64,000 bases of DNA from Moraxella sp. ZY210820. GTDB lineage: Bacteria > Pseudomonadota > Gammaproteobacteria > Pseudomonadales > Moraxellaceae. Within the stretch, counting starts at the first letter, position 1, and each line of letters starts with the position of its first letter. Below are positions 50,316-58,832 of the stretch, piece after piece. The DNA lies in contig NZ_CP089978.1 of the NCBI RefSeq assembly GCF_030674635.1, positions 124,001 to 188,000 on the forward strand. The letters run 5' to 3'. The notes beneath the pieces were generated by a model that saw nothing but the letters and a program-made list of their open reading frames with translations, made no database searches and had not been told where the DNA came from. A program made the translations under genes and the position numbers.

Positions 50316-51431
50316 ATGTTATATTGGTTGTTTCAACAACTTGCTGAACAGTATAGTTTTTTTAATGTTTTCCGTTATGTGAATTTTAGGGCAATGCTTG
50401 CCATGCTCACTGCTTTAGGCTTTGGGTTACTGTTTGGACCGATGTTTATTGCTAAGTTACGAGCATTAAAATATGGTCAATCAGTCAGTCAATTTGTCGA
50501 TCATGGTGCTAAACAAGGTACACCAACGATGGGCGGGATTTTAATCCTGTTTTCTATTATGGTGGGAACATTGCTATGGGCTGATTTAAGCAATCCCTAT
50601 GTATGGATTGTATTAGCTGTAATGGTTATTTTTGGTGCAGTTGGTTGGGCAGACGATTGGATTAAAATTCGTTATAAAAATAATGCGGGTTTGCCTGCAC
50701 GCAAAAAGTTTTTCTGGACATCGGTTGGGGCATTAGGTGTAGGGATTAGTTTGTATTATATCTCAACATTACAAAGTCCAACGGCTGCCAAAGCGATGTT
50801 GGATTTAACCTTACCTTTTATTAAATCTGAAATTTATGCTGTACCATTTAGTGCTGTACCATTTGGTTTATTATTTATTGCCTTTACTTATTTAGTAATT
50901 AATGGTGCGTCAAATGCGGTGAATATTACTGATGGTTTAGATGGCTTGGCAATTATGCCTGTCATTTTGGTAGCAGCTGGTTTAGGGGTATTTGCCTATT
51001 TGTCTGGTGATGTGCGTTTTGCGACTTATCTACATATTCCTTATATTAATTATGCATCAGAATTAGTCATTATTTGTTCAGCGATTGCAGGGGCGGGTTT
51101 TGCCTTTTTATGGTTTAATGCAGCACCTGCCGATGTGTTTATGGGCGATGTTGGTTCTCTCGCTTTAGGTGCAGTATTAGGCACGATTGCGGTCATGGTA
51201 CGTCAAGAGATTGTATTTGCCATTATGGGTGGTGTATTTGTGTGGGAAGCGATGTCAGTTTTCTTACAAATTGGCTCGCTACGTTTGCGTAATAAACGTG
51301 TATTTTTAATGGCACCGATTCATCATCACTATGAAAAGAAAGGTTGGAAAGAAACTAAAATCGTCATTCGTTTCTGGATTATTACTATTATGTTGGTGAT
51401 TTTTGGTTTGATGACATTAAAGTTACGTTAA
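50316..51431 (+). CDS. mraY: Phospho-MurNAc-pentapeptide transferase MraY
   Basis: MraY makes lipid I from UDP-MurNAc-pentapeptide and undecaprenyl phosphate. The 371-residue membrane protein has ten helices and the signatures [21 protein letters not shown] [10 protein letters not shown], and [13 protein letters not shown]. It is the last gene of the cluster in this window; a terminator follows, so murD, ftsW and murG are elsewhere, as in relatives. Confidence 0.96.
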   Translation: MLYWLFQQLAEQYSFFNVFRYVNFRAMLAMLTALGFGLLFGPMFIAKLRALKYGQSVSQFVDHGAKQGTPTMGGILILFSIMVGTLLWADLSNPYVWIVLAVMVIFGAVGWADDWIKIRYKNNAGLPARKKFFWTSVGALGVGISLYYISTLQSPTAAKAMLDLTLPFIKSEIYAVPFSAVPFGLLFIAFTYLVINGASNAVNITDGLDGLAIMPVILVAAGLGVFAYLSGDVRFATYLHIPYINYASELVIICSAIAGAGFAFLWFNAAPADVFMGDVGSLALGAVLGTIAVMVRQEIVFAIMGGVFVWEAMSVFLQIGSLRLRNKRVFLMAPIHHHYEKKGWKETKIVIRFWIITIMLVIFGLMTLKLR

Positions 51432-51456
51432 TTCATTAAAATATGTTGCATAATGG

Positions 51457-51490
51457 AACGTATCAGTTAAAATGCTGATACGTTTTTTAT
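51457..51490 (+). terminator. Terminator after mraY
   Basis: The stem AACGTATCAG / CTGATACGTT with an eight-base loop is followed by TTTTA. It ends the division cluster and covers an in-frame ATG (51472) of the next gene, arguing that translation of that gene begins further on. Confidence 0.85.
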
Positions 51491-51501
51491 GGCTGATTGC
51501 T

Positions 51502-52229
51502 ATGTTACTTCGCTATATCAAAGATGCACCGATAGTTTATACGATTATTTTGATTAATATCGTTGTGTTTGCTATCATCAATTTACAGCCTGATGTGAAA
51601 AATATACTGGCATTATGGTTACCTATTCATGCTGATTATCAACATTGGCAATGGCTCACATCGATATTTAGTCATCAAGGCTTTGGGCATTTATTCTTCA
51701 ATATGTTTGCATTGTGGAGTTTTGGTATTGCGGTGTATTATCGTTTGGGGACGGCAAAATTTTTGTTGATTTATTTTTGATGTCTGCATTTGCTGGTTCA
51801 GCATTGCATTTGTTTTATGCGGATTATCAACTTTCACAAAGCGTTGCACAGCTCATGCAATATGGCTTAAGTGAAACACAAATTTATCAACAATTAGCAC
51901 AAGGTACAATTTATGCACCCGAACAAAGTCGAGAGATTGCACTTTCTGCATTGGGTGAATATTGGCAAAAAACAATCGGTGCCTCAGGTGCAGTTTTTGG
52001 TGTATTAACTGCATTTGCACGACTGTATCCCCATCATCAAGTAGAGTTTTTATTTATTCCTAAACCGATTCAAGCGAAATATTTTGTTTCTTTTATGGTG
52101 ATTTATGAGCTCTTTGCTCAAATCAGTGGTTGGTCTATTTTGGGACAAAATATTGCCCATTTAGCCCATATTGGTGGAGCAGTGGTGGGCTTTATTTTGG
52201 CGGATTTATGCTTGCGATTGAGAAAGTAA
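51502..52229 (+). pseudogene. Rhomboid-family intramembrane protease, frameshifted
   Basis: The reading frame from ATG 51502 (MLLRYIKDAPIVYTI) has the rhomboid HxxxN motif in FGHLFFNMFALW and stops at TGA 51778-51780. The remaining protein continues in another frame from ATG 51780 (MSAFAGSALHLFY) through the active serine GASGAVFG and the catalytic histidine in AHIGGAVVGF. One missing T in a run of five (TATTTTTGA) explains the shift. The TGATG overlap could allow translational restart. Candidates are a real frameshift, programmed or phase variation, or sequencing error. Confidence 0.8.
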
Positions 52230-52230
52230 C

Positions 52231-53130
52231 TCAACGCTCTAACATTTTAATATCAGCAGGTTTTAAGCGAAAATTAGCTAAATCTTGCTTTTGAGCCATA
52301 GGATACATCAGAGCAGTTGGGTCATCATTATGGTCTAAATCTAAAGCATGACCAAATTCATGTGCGAGTGTTAAAATCAAATCATCTTGCGATTGGTATT
52401 CATAAATATTAATTTCACGTCCGTTAAAAATACCTTTATGAAACTCTCGTGGGCGGAATTTAATATAGGCTTGTTGAATAGCGTAATCTACTTGTTGAGC
52501 GTGTTGATTGTATTGCTGAACTTGTTGATTAAAGCGTTGCTGATTAGACTCAAAAGATTGAGCTTTTGCCTGTAAAAAGTGCTTTTGTTGCTCAAGTTGA
52601 GTTAATTGTGCGTGTAGCTGTACTTGATGTTCTGGCGGTGTGTGTTGAAATTGAGCATTAAGATGGTCATATTGTTGATTGAGTTGGCGAATTTCCGCTT
52701 GTAAAGCATTAAATTCACGATCTAAATTGGCACGATTTTGCTCTAAAGTCTGAGCATTTTGTTGTTGATAATGCTTCATTTGTTGGATATTTTGATGTGT
52801 TTTTTGATAATCTAATGTGGTTTGCTGACGTTCATCAAAAATAAAATTGACCGTTAAACGGGCATCTTTATCGTAAACAAACCATGATTTGCCTGTATCC
52901 CGTTGCCAAATATAAGTCGCACGTTGGATGAGATTTTTTACGTCCTGTTCAGATAAACCAAAACGTGGATCAATTTCGCCAATACGATAACGCACACGGT
53001 GGTCAAATGGATGGAGTAAACGCTGGGTAAAACTATTGAATTGCAGTTGTGGATAATAGTGTGATTGTACCATTAACGTTACAATAAAGATAAGTGATAG
53101 TAACCAGATAAAATAACGTAACATAAGCAT
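52231..53130 (-). CDS. Matrixin-like zinc metalloprotease with coiled-coil insert
   Basis: The 299-residue protein has an N-terminal membrane anchor (about 5-22), the first part of a metzincin fold (to about residue 105), a long Gln-rich coiled coil (about 110-215) and then the active site LAHEFGHALDLDHNDDP with the Met-turn region LMYPMA. The HExGHxLxLxH zinc motif identifies M10A-type proteases. The coiled coil splits the catalytic fold. The active site probably faces the periplasm. The substrate is unknown. Confidence 0.85.
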   Translation of the reverse strand: MLMLRYFIWLLSLIFIVTLMVQSHYYPQLQFNSFTQRLLHPFDHRVRYRIGEIDPRFGLSEQDVKNLIQRATYIWQRDTGKSWFVYDKDARLTVNFIFDERQQTTLDYQKTHQNIQQMKHYQQQNAQTLEQNRANLDREFNALQAEIRQLNQQYDHLNAQFQHTPPEHQVQLHAQLTQLEQQKHFLQAKAQSFESNQQRFNQQVQQYNQHAQQVDYAIQQAYIKFRPREFHKGIFNGREINIYEYQSQDDLILTLAHEFGHALDLDHNDDPTALMYPMAQKQDLANFRLKPADIKMLER

Positions 53131-53218
53131 TAAAATAGAAATATTACAATATAAAAGCTATCAATGGGGGATTATAGCATAAAAAACAAGCATTAAACTG
53201 AAAATAGAAAAAAAATCA

Positions 53219-53247
53219 TTGACCTAACTACAAGAATAGTGTTTAAT
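53219..53247 (+). promoter_or_regulatory. Promoter of tRNA-Phe
   Basis: TTGACC (53219-53224) and TTTAAT (53242-53247) are separated by 17 bases and precede the tRNA by 11 bases. Confidence 0.6.
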
Positions 53248-53258
53248 ACACCACATAT

Positions 53259-53334
53259 GGCGCGATAGCTCAGTCGGTAGAGCAACGGATTGAAAATCCG
53301 TGTGTCGGCAGTTCGATCCTGCCTCACGCCACCA
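53259..53334 (+). tRNA. tRNA-Phe (GAA)
   Basis: The 76-nt cloverleaf has D-arm GCTCAGTCGGTAGAGC, anticodon stem-loop CGGATTGAAAATCCG with anticodon GAA, T-arm GGCAGTTCGATCCTGCC and encoded CCA. The acceptor stem GGCGCGA / TCACGCC pairs except for C5-A68. Confidence 0.95.
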
Positions 53335-53360
53335 TATTTCATCTAACTCCTAAAGATGGT

Positions 53361-53397
53361 AAAAACTCTCTTAAATTACTTAAGAGAGTTTTTATTT
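53361..53397 (+). terminator. Terminator after tRNA-Phe
   Basis: The stem AAAACTCTCTTAA / TTAAGAGAGTTTT has a five-base loop and is followed by TATTTTG. Confidence 0.88.
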
Positions 53398-53409
53398 TGT
53401 CTATTAAAA

Positions 53410-53446
53410 ACAAAAATATGCTAAAAAGAAAATCTTTTTAGCATAT
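53410..53446 (-). terminator. Terminator of the NTF2-like gene (minus strand)
   Basis: On the minus strand ATATGCTAAAAAGA / TCTTTTTAGCATAT is followed by TTTTGTTTTT, about 25 bases past the stop at 53470. Confidence 0.85.
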
Positions 53447-53469
53447 TGTTTCAACTAAGAAATAGTTGC

Positions 53470-53994
53470 TTAGTGATGAGTGGTAGCTTCTTTCTTCTCT
53501 GGCATTGCTGAAGAGTGATGATGTGTAATTAACCATTCAGCACCATTCCAACGGTATGTATAGCTATAACGACCACTTACTTTACTACCATCATTAAAGC
53601 TAAATGTATATAAACCAGCATCTAAAGCAGTATTACAGCCGATTTGTATAAAACGTTCGTCAATTTTACCCTGTGGTTTCTTTTCTAAGAAGTGGTGGAA
53701 ATAATCTTCTTTTTCAGCAGGGCTAAAACGTGGTTTGTTTGAAACAGTCGGTAATAAAATTGAGTCAGTTGCATAGTTAGCAACAACTTTTTTTGGATTG
53801 CCTGTAGCTAAAGAAGCATTCCAACGGTCAAATAATGCAGCTACCTCAGTTTCAGTAATGACTTTACATTCAATGACTTCTTGAGCTTGAGGGGCTTGAA
53901 CCTTAGGAGTTTGTACTTTTTTTGCTTGAGCAGAAAATGGTACAACCATCACAGTCATTGCGATACTAGCTACTAATAAAGGACGTTTTAACAT
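53470..53994 (-). CDS. Secreted NTF2-like (SgcJ/CaMKII-AD-like) protein
   Basis: The 174-residue precursor has a signal peptide (MLKRPLLVASIAMTVMVVPFSAQA) and then a Lys/Gln/Pro linker. The NTF2-like cone fold is seen in ALFDRWNASLATGNPKKVVANYA and the end YRWNGAEWLITHHHSS, as in SgcJ/EcaC and CaMKII-association-domain proteins. Such domains bind small ligands or oligomerise. The periplasmic role is unknown. It is a single gene on the minus strand. Confidence 0.8.
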   Translation of the reverse strand: MLKRPLLVASIAMTVMVVPFSAQAKKVQTPKVQAPQAQEVIECKVITETEVAALFDRWNASLATGNPKKVVANYATDSILLPTVSNKPRFSPAEKEDYFHHFLEKKPQGKIDERFIQIGCNTALDAGLYTFSFNDGSKVSGRYSYTYRWNGAEWLITHHHSSAMPEKKEATTHH

Positions 53995-54114
53995 CGTACA
54001 CCTATTTCCATAACAAATGTGAAATATGATTATAAATAGAATTATAAGGTAAAATAAGTAGCTAAAATGTATTTGAATGTAACAGTAAGTAAAATGATAG
54101 GTAGAAGTATTAAA

Positions 54115-54147
54115 AAATGCTATGTCAATATTCTACATAGCATATTT
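54115..54147 (-). terminator. Terminator of the zinc-ribbon gene (minus strand)
   Basis: On the minus strand ATGCTATGT / ACATAGCAT with a nine-base loop is followed by TTTTTTAAT. Confidence 0.8.
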
Positions 54148-54167
54148 AAAATGATTGAGAGCAGGAA

Positions 54168-54509
54168 TTATTGATTTTCCCATTCTTCGCCACAATCACG
54201 GCATTTCCAGCGTTTTTGATTTTGTAAAAAGGCTTGTAATGATAATTTAAAATCAGGTAAATCACGCACAAACATCACAGCTGAAACAGCAGTGAGCACA
54301 AAAGCTGCTAAAATTAGACCTTGTACAGTTGTACCAATACCTTTACCAAAAATGGTAACTAGAATACTATAAACACCTAAACAGAGTAAAATAAAAATAC
54401 TCGGTAATAGCATCATAAGACTTTTAGGTACATTTGGACGTGGGCTATCAGGTGATGTACCTGCAAGTGGCATAATTTTATTACTTTGACATTTAGGACA
54501 ACGAAACAT
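54168..54509 (-). CDS. Zinc-ribbon membrane protein, two transmembrane helices
   Basis: The 113-residue protein starts MFRCPKCQSNKIMPLAG and ends CRDCGEEWENQ, giving two CxxC knuckles that can bind one zinc. Between them lie two membrane helices (about 32-55 and 63-85). Small proteins of this type are common and uncharacterised. It stands alone between terminators on the minus strand. Confidence 0.75.
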   Translation of the reverse strand: MFRCPKCQSNKIMPLAGTSPDSPRPNVPKSLMMLLPSIFILLCLGVYSILVTIFGKGIGTTVQGLILAAFVLTAVSAVMFVRDLPDFKLSLQAFLQNQKRWKCRDCGEEWENQ

Positions 54510-54599
54510 AACTTTTTCTAACTCAATAAAAAAGGCTTATTGTATAAGAATTATGGGTAAAAACCTAGAGAGAAGTGATAATTTTATAAAATTTAAATA

Positions 54600-54630
54600 A
54601 AAAAAATCACCGAGGAGGATCGGTGATTGA
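54600..54630 (-). terminator. Terminator of tRNA-Glu (minus strand)
   Basis: On the minus strand AATCACCG / CGGTGATT with an eight-base loop is followed by TTTTTT. Confidence 0.85.
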
Positions 54631-54657
54631 AAACCTAAATTTAGTTTTACTAAAATT

Positions 54658-54733
54658 TGGCGTCCCTACGGGGATTCGAACCCCGGTTACCGCCGTGAAA
54701 GGGCGATGTCCTAGGCCTCTAGACGATAGGGAC
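54658..54733 (-). tRNA. tRNA-Glu (TTC)
   Basis: On the minus strand the 76-nt cloverleaf begins GTCCCTATCGTCTAGAGG and has anticodon stem-loop CCGCCCTTTCACGGCGG with anticodon TTC, T-arm CGGGGTTCGAATCCCCG and encoded CCA. The acceptor stem GTCCCTA / TAGGGAC pairs fully. Confidence 0.96.
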
Positions 54734-54781
54734 TTTTGGAACAGATTATTAAATTTTCTTTAACATCTCTGCGTGGTGCGT

Positions 54782-54810
54782 ATGATATAAGAATTATGAT
54801 ACAAGGTCAA
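54782..54810 (-). promoter_or_regulatory. Promoter of tRNA-Glu (minus strand)
   Basis: On the minus strand TTGACC (54810-54805) and TATCAT (54787-54782) are separated by 17 bases. It lies about 50 bases ahead of the tRNA. Confidence 0.6.
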
Positions 54811-54972
54811 GCATAATTTATAAAAAAATATTCATATGATTTTTTTTTATACAAAATGTGGTATTTAAATTCATTTGGCTTTATTTTTATCATTAAGTTA
54901 CATTGATTTCAGACTAAGTTTAGGTATAATTCAAAACGATAAATCCTATTTTTATCATATGGGAGAATATAG

Positions 54973-55806
54973 ATGAAAAAGCAAATTACACTTTTATTAG
55001 GTAGTTTGGTATTAATAACTACTGCTATGGCTCAACCGATTCATTTTAAAACCTATGCTTTTGATTATCAAATTCCGCAAAAAGTTGGGCAAGCGTGTAA
55101 AAAAGTTCATCAAAATCAGGAAATAAAGGAAAATGACCCATATTGTATGGTTGTCGATGTTAAATTGCTGAAAACGGATTTTGCATGGATTGATGAGATT
55201 GTGAATGGCGATTATGCAAATCCAAAAAAACAGCAAGAATTACGACAGGCTTTTGATGAAACAGCTGATTGGGTTTATGAAGAATTACAACAAGCTGATG
55301 TGAATCCCAATCGTTATCAATTATTTTATGAGCCGAGTTTAATTAGTCATAATACACAAATTATGCAGATAGCGAATGAATTTTTTGAATATCAAGGTGG
55401 TGCACATGGTATGCCATCAAAAACGTTTTATGTTTTTGATTTAAAAAAGAAAAAACAACTAAAAATAGATGATATTATAATCAATGCTAGCAAAAAACGA
55501 GAATTAGAACAGCTTGTTTTTCAAGCATTTAAAGCAAATGTAAAAAACTATGATGAAGAGAATGGTTTAGTATTGAGTGAACAAGAATTTGTGGATTATC
55601 AACAAACATGGCCATTTTATTTAGAGGATAATTTTTATTTTACGCCTAAGGGTATGACATTTAGTTATGACCCTTATCAATTAGGGGCGTATGCGATGGG
55701 ATTTTTTATCTTAAATATTGATAAAAAAGCTTTGCAAGGTATTATTAAACCTAAATATTTAAACCAAGATTTGGCTAATTTTGATGATAAAGAGTGGTCA
55801 AATTGA
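54973..55806 (+). CDS. RsiV/DUF3298-like secreted protein
   Basis: The 277-residue precursor has a signal peptide (MKKQITLLLGSLVLITTAMA). The C-terminal half resembles the DUF3298 domain of RsiV: FEYQGGAHGMPSKTFYVFDL, a Lys-rich region around IDDII, and YFTPKGMTFSYDPYQLGAYAMG. RsiV-type domains bind lysozyme in Bacillus, but many Gram-negative copies are of unknown function. It starts after GGGAGAAT and is followed at 27 bases by thiL. Confidence 0.8.
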   Translation: MKKQITLLLGSLVLITTAMAQPIHFKTYAFDYQIPQKVGQACKKVHQNQEIKENDPYCMVVDVKLLKTDFAWIDEIVNGDYANPKKQQELRQAFDETADWVYEELQQADVNPNRYQLFYEPSLISHNTQIMQIANEFFEYQGGAHGMPSKTFYVFDLKKKKQLKIDDIIINASKKRELEQLVFQAFKANVKNYDEENGLVLSEQEFVDYQQTWPFYLEDNFYFTPKGMTFSYDPYQLGAYAMGFFILNIDKKALQGIIKPKYLNQDLANFDDKEWSN

Positions 55807-55833
55807 TGAAAATGAATCATGATTGGAGTGATG

Positions 55834-56799
55834 ATGTCCGAATTTTCCCTAATCCACACCCACTTTAAAACCGCCACCGCCAAGCATTCTAATACCATTT
55901 TAGGGATTGGCGATGACTGTGCAATAAGTACTATTCCGTCTGATTGTGAACTCGTCAGCTGTGTGGATACGCTGGTTGCAGGACGACATTTTGTTTTTGA
56001 AACTTCGCCTTATGCCATTGGCTATAAATCGGTGGCGGTGAATTTATCGGATTTGGCGAGTATGGGGGCAACACCTTATGCGATTTTATTAGGATTATCA
56101 TTGCCGAGTAATGATAATGACTGGCTCAAAGCATTTAGTCGTGGCATAGCTGATATTTGCAAAAAGTTTAATGTCGAGCTGATTGGTGGCGATACCACAA
56201 AATCCGATATTTTAACCATTTCTATCACCGCACTTGGCTTTATTCAAAAAGGCAAAAGCATAAAAAGAAATAACGCTAAAATTGGTGATGTGATTTGTGT
56301 CAGTGGTCATATCGGCTCGGCAAGTTTGGTATTGTCTTATATTTTGGGCGAGAATGGGTATTGTAAATATGCTAATGCCCTAGATGATTTAAATGATGAA
56401 TTAAAAACCGCCTTACAATATCCCACCCCACAAATAGAATTGGGACAAAAGTTAATCGGTTATGCCCATAGTATGATTGACATATCAGACGGCTTGGGGC
56501 AAGATTTGGGGCATATTTTAAATGCAAGTGGCGTTGGGGCAAAATTGTATTTAGACAATATCCCTTGTGCTGATGAATTAAATGCTTTGCCCTTTGATAA
56601 AAAATATCAACATATTTTAAATGGGGGCGATGATTATCAATTATGCTTTACAATGAGTAAAGATAACTTTGATAAATTTAATCAGCTTTATCCTAATTTA
56701 ATTTATCAGATTGGCGAAATTGTAGAGAAACAAGGGTTGGAATTATTTTTTAACAATCAACCAGTGGATTTTGAGATTAAGGGTTGGGAGCATTTTTGA
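55834..56799 (+). CDS. thiL: Thiamine-monophosphate kinase ThiL
   Basis: ThiL phosphorylates thiamine phosphate to the coenzyme TPP. The 321-residue protein starts MSEFSLIHTHF and shows GIGDDCAIS, the ATP/Mg motif MIDISDGLGQDLGHIL and GGDDYQLCF. ATG at 55834 is preferred because GGAG lies five bases upstream; the longer frames from 55819 and 55831 fit less well. Normally pgpA is next, but here three other genes intervene; the stop codon overlaps the first of these (TGATG). Confidence 0.95.
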   Translation: MSEFSLIHTHFKTATAKHSNTILGIGDDCAISTIPSDCELVSCVDTLVAGRHFVFETSPYAIGYKSVAVNLSDLASMGATPYAILLGLSLPSNDNDWLKAFSRGIADICKKFNVELIGGDTTKSDILTISITALGFIQKGKSIKRNNAKIGDVICVSGHIGSASLVLSYILGENGYCKYANALDDLNDELKTALQYPTPQIELGQKLIGYAHSMIDISDGLGQDLGHILNASGVGAKLYLDNIPCADELNALPFDKKYQHILNGGDDYQLCFTMSKDNFDKFNQLYPNLIYQIGEIVEKQGLELFFNNQPVDFEIKGWEHF

Positions 56800-57815
56800 T
56801 GATTGAAAAAATTTATCAAATTGATGAATTATCTGATTTAGAAAGTTATTTAATCGATTTTGCTAATCAAGATAAGTTACGAGAAAATTTATTTAACGAA
56901 TTTTTGAGTTATGCCGATTATAAAAATGCCAGTGATTGGAACAAAGCAGTGCGTTTGTGTGAATGCTTGGCGATGATTGGCTGGGGCGAAAAAGAGCCAT
57001 TACAAGCCATTAAAGGGCAATTTTTCAATGGTAGCCCAATAACCTATTTTAAGGATAAATTTGGCAATCGCCATTTTGTTGAAGCAATATGGTCAAAACG
57101 AAAATTAGGGCTAACAATGGAGCAAGGGAGAACTTTTTATCATCAAAGTTCTAATCAGAATACCACACAAGAAACAATATTATGGGAATATCCAACCGTT
57201 GAAAATATTCAAGATATTAAATTATTAACACAAAGAAATTGGTTTGAAAAAGCTCCTATTTTTATTCACCCTTATTTTGAAAATTCATACCCAAATTCTG
57301 ATTTTTTAGAAGATGAATTAAAAAGTTTACAATGTCTTATTCATCAAGATATGTTACCAGAGAATTATAATAAAATTATTCATTATATCTCGTTTAGATT
57401 AAATTTAGGCTATCCATCAAGAGAAAAAAATGGACTGATTTTATATCCGTGCCATTATGCGATTTATGATCGCATTGATAATCGTGAACACGAAGAAAAA
57501 TTACTCAAATCAAAATATAGTGATGATGAAATTCGTCAAAATGGTTATAATGCAGTCACTCGGTTTAAATATAGCAATTTTATGAAAAATACGGGGCGTG
57601 CAGATATTGAGATTTATTTAGAAAAAGAATTTAGCGATTTAAGCCAAAATGAACAAAAAGCCAAATTAGCAGAATATTTTTTAATTGCCATCAAAACTTT
57701 TGCACAAAAATATCACAAAAAACTTAATTATCCTTTTGATGTGATGATTGAAGATTTTGAAAAAGTATTGCAAAAATGGTGTGGATATAAATTGGGTAAT
57801 TTAAATGAGCGATAA
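56799..57815 (+). CDS. Hypothetical protein, first gene of the thiL/pgpA insert
   Basis: The 338-residue protein starts at ATG 56799, overlapping the thiL stop (TGATG). It has no signal peptide, membrane helix or motif that I recognise. It is rich in aromatic and charged residues (for example WYPTVENIQDIKLL-like EYPTVENIQDIKLL and HYISFRLNLGYPS). The end overlaps the RelA/SpoT-like gene by eleven bases, so the two are translated together. It may modulate or neutralise that protein; this is inference from coupling. Confidence 0.75.
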   Translation: MIEKIYQIDELSDLESYLIDFANQDKLRENLFNEFLSYADYKNASDWNKAVRLCECLAMIGWGEKEPLQAIKGQFFNGSPITYFKDKFGNRHFVEAIWSKRKLGLTMEQGRTFYHQSSNQNTTQETILWEYPTVENIQDIKLLTQRNWFEKAPIFIHPYFENSYPNSDFLEDELKSLQCLIHQDMLPENYNKIIHYISFRLNLGYPSREKNGLILYPCHYAIYDRIDNREHEEKLLKSKYSDDEIRQNGYNAVTRFKYSNFMKNTGRADIEIYLEKEFSDLSQNEQKAKLAEYFLIAIKTFAQKYHKKLNYPFDVMIEDFEKVLQKWCGYKLGNLNER

Positions 57816-58386
57816 CATAGAAAAAACCGAACGACTAATCCGTGAAATCAACTTAATTCACGCCAAATATTCGGCTGATTATTTTGAAACAGGCAAAGTA
57901 GAAAAAATTAATTTAAGCCGTAGTCTAAAAAATGTTCCAACCGAACATATTTTTTCTTATCGGCTCAATTTACACGAGTCCATTAACGATTATTTATTAT
58001 TTTCCGATACCAAAGACATTAACTTTTATTACCGTGTTAAAACTTCTGAAAGTATTCAAGATAAAATTGAGCGTTATTTAAATCGTCAAAATCAATACCC
58101 AACCAATAATATTTTAAATGATATTTTTGGAGCAAGAATTGTTTTGCCGTCCGATGACATTGCCATTATTTTGGAAAAATTGGACGATTACAAAGACAAA
58201 TATGGTCTTAAAAATTGGTATTTAAGAGATGTTGATGGTTATGTTGGTATCCATATTTATTTTAAAAATTCTAGTAATTTTTATTACCCTTGGGAATTGC
58301 AAATTTGGGACGAAAATGACGCTTTAACCAATATCCAAAATCATATACTTTATAAAAGAAATTTTGTTAAATCGTTCGAGAGTTAA
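57805..58386 (+). CDS. RelA/SpoT-domain protein (small alarmone synthetase-like)
   Basis: The 193-residue protein matches the core of ppGpp synthetase domains: YRVKTSESIQDKIERY (Arg77, Lys79, Lys87), DIFGARIV (Asp106, metal ligand), VDGYVGIH (Tyr146) and PWELQIW (Glu164). The usual Arg in GYRSLH is Val here, and the ATP-side KDYI..PK segment is altered. Such proteins make (p)ppGpp or, in toxSAS and CapRel families, act as toxins that pyrophosphorylate tRNA or nucleotides. No hydrolase domain is present, so the activity would need a partner. Confidence 0.8.
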   Translation: MSDNIEKTERLIREINLIHAKYSADYFETGKVEKINLSRSLKNVPTEHIFSYRLNLHESINDYLLFSDTKDINFYYRVKTSESIQDKIERYLNRQNQYPTNNILNDIFGARIVLPSDDIAIILEKLDDYKDKYGLKNWYLRDVDGYVGIHIYFKNSSNFYYPWELQIWDENDALTNIQNHILYKRNFVKSFES

Positions 58387-58391
58387 AGACA

Positions 58392-58802
58392 ATGAATGAA
58401 ATTCCATCGCATTTAATTTTTGGTGAAACCTATTCTGATTTTGAAAAGAAGAAAGACAATCCAACCGAATTTCTACCTATTAGCAAAGAATTGGCTGACG
58501 AATTGGGCGTGCAAGTTGAAAATTGTGCCTTTTTTCCTTATAGTGGCGAAACAATGAAACCAACTCTAAATGGCAAAGGTATTATGCTTGCCGATTTATC
58601 TGATAATAAATTACAAGATGGTAAAATCTATCTTTTTAGCATTAATTCAAGACTAATTGTTAGGCGAGTTCAAATTTTATTAGATAAAATTATTTTAATT
58701 GCAGATAATCCAAAGTACCAAAATATTGAAGTTTTTGGAGAGCATTTAAATAATTTAAAGGTAATTGGAAGATTGCGTTATATTATGCAAAATTTTGATT
58801 AA
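58392..58802 (+). CDS. S24/LexA-like peptidase domain with altered catalytic residues
   Basis: The 136-residue protein aligns with the S24 C-terminal domain: SGETMKPTL corresponds to GDSMxPTL, LIVRRVQ to VKRL, and IADNPKY to SDNPxY. The nucleophile position is Thr54 rather than Ser, and the general-base lysine is Arg91. No helix-turn-helix is present. The protein is therefore unlikely to be an active autopeptidase and may act by binding. It follows the RelA/SpoT-like gene after five bases. Confidence 0.8.
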   Translation: MNEIPSHLIFGETYSDFEKKKDNPTEFLPISKELADELGVQVENCAFFPYSGETMKPTLNGKGIMLADLSDNKLQDGKIYLFSINSRLIVRRVQILLDKIILIADNPKYQNIEVFGEHLNNLKVIGRLRYIMQNFD

Positions 58803-58832
58803 TTTATTAATAGGAATATAAGTAAAATTGTT

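Noticed and set aside
53259..54733. tRNA genes as attachment sites for an integrated element
   Set aside because: No integrase and no direct repeat of a tRNA 3' end is seen nearby; the genes between are ordinary.
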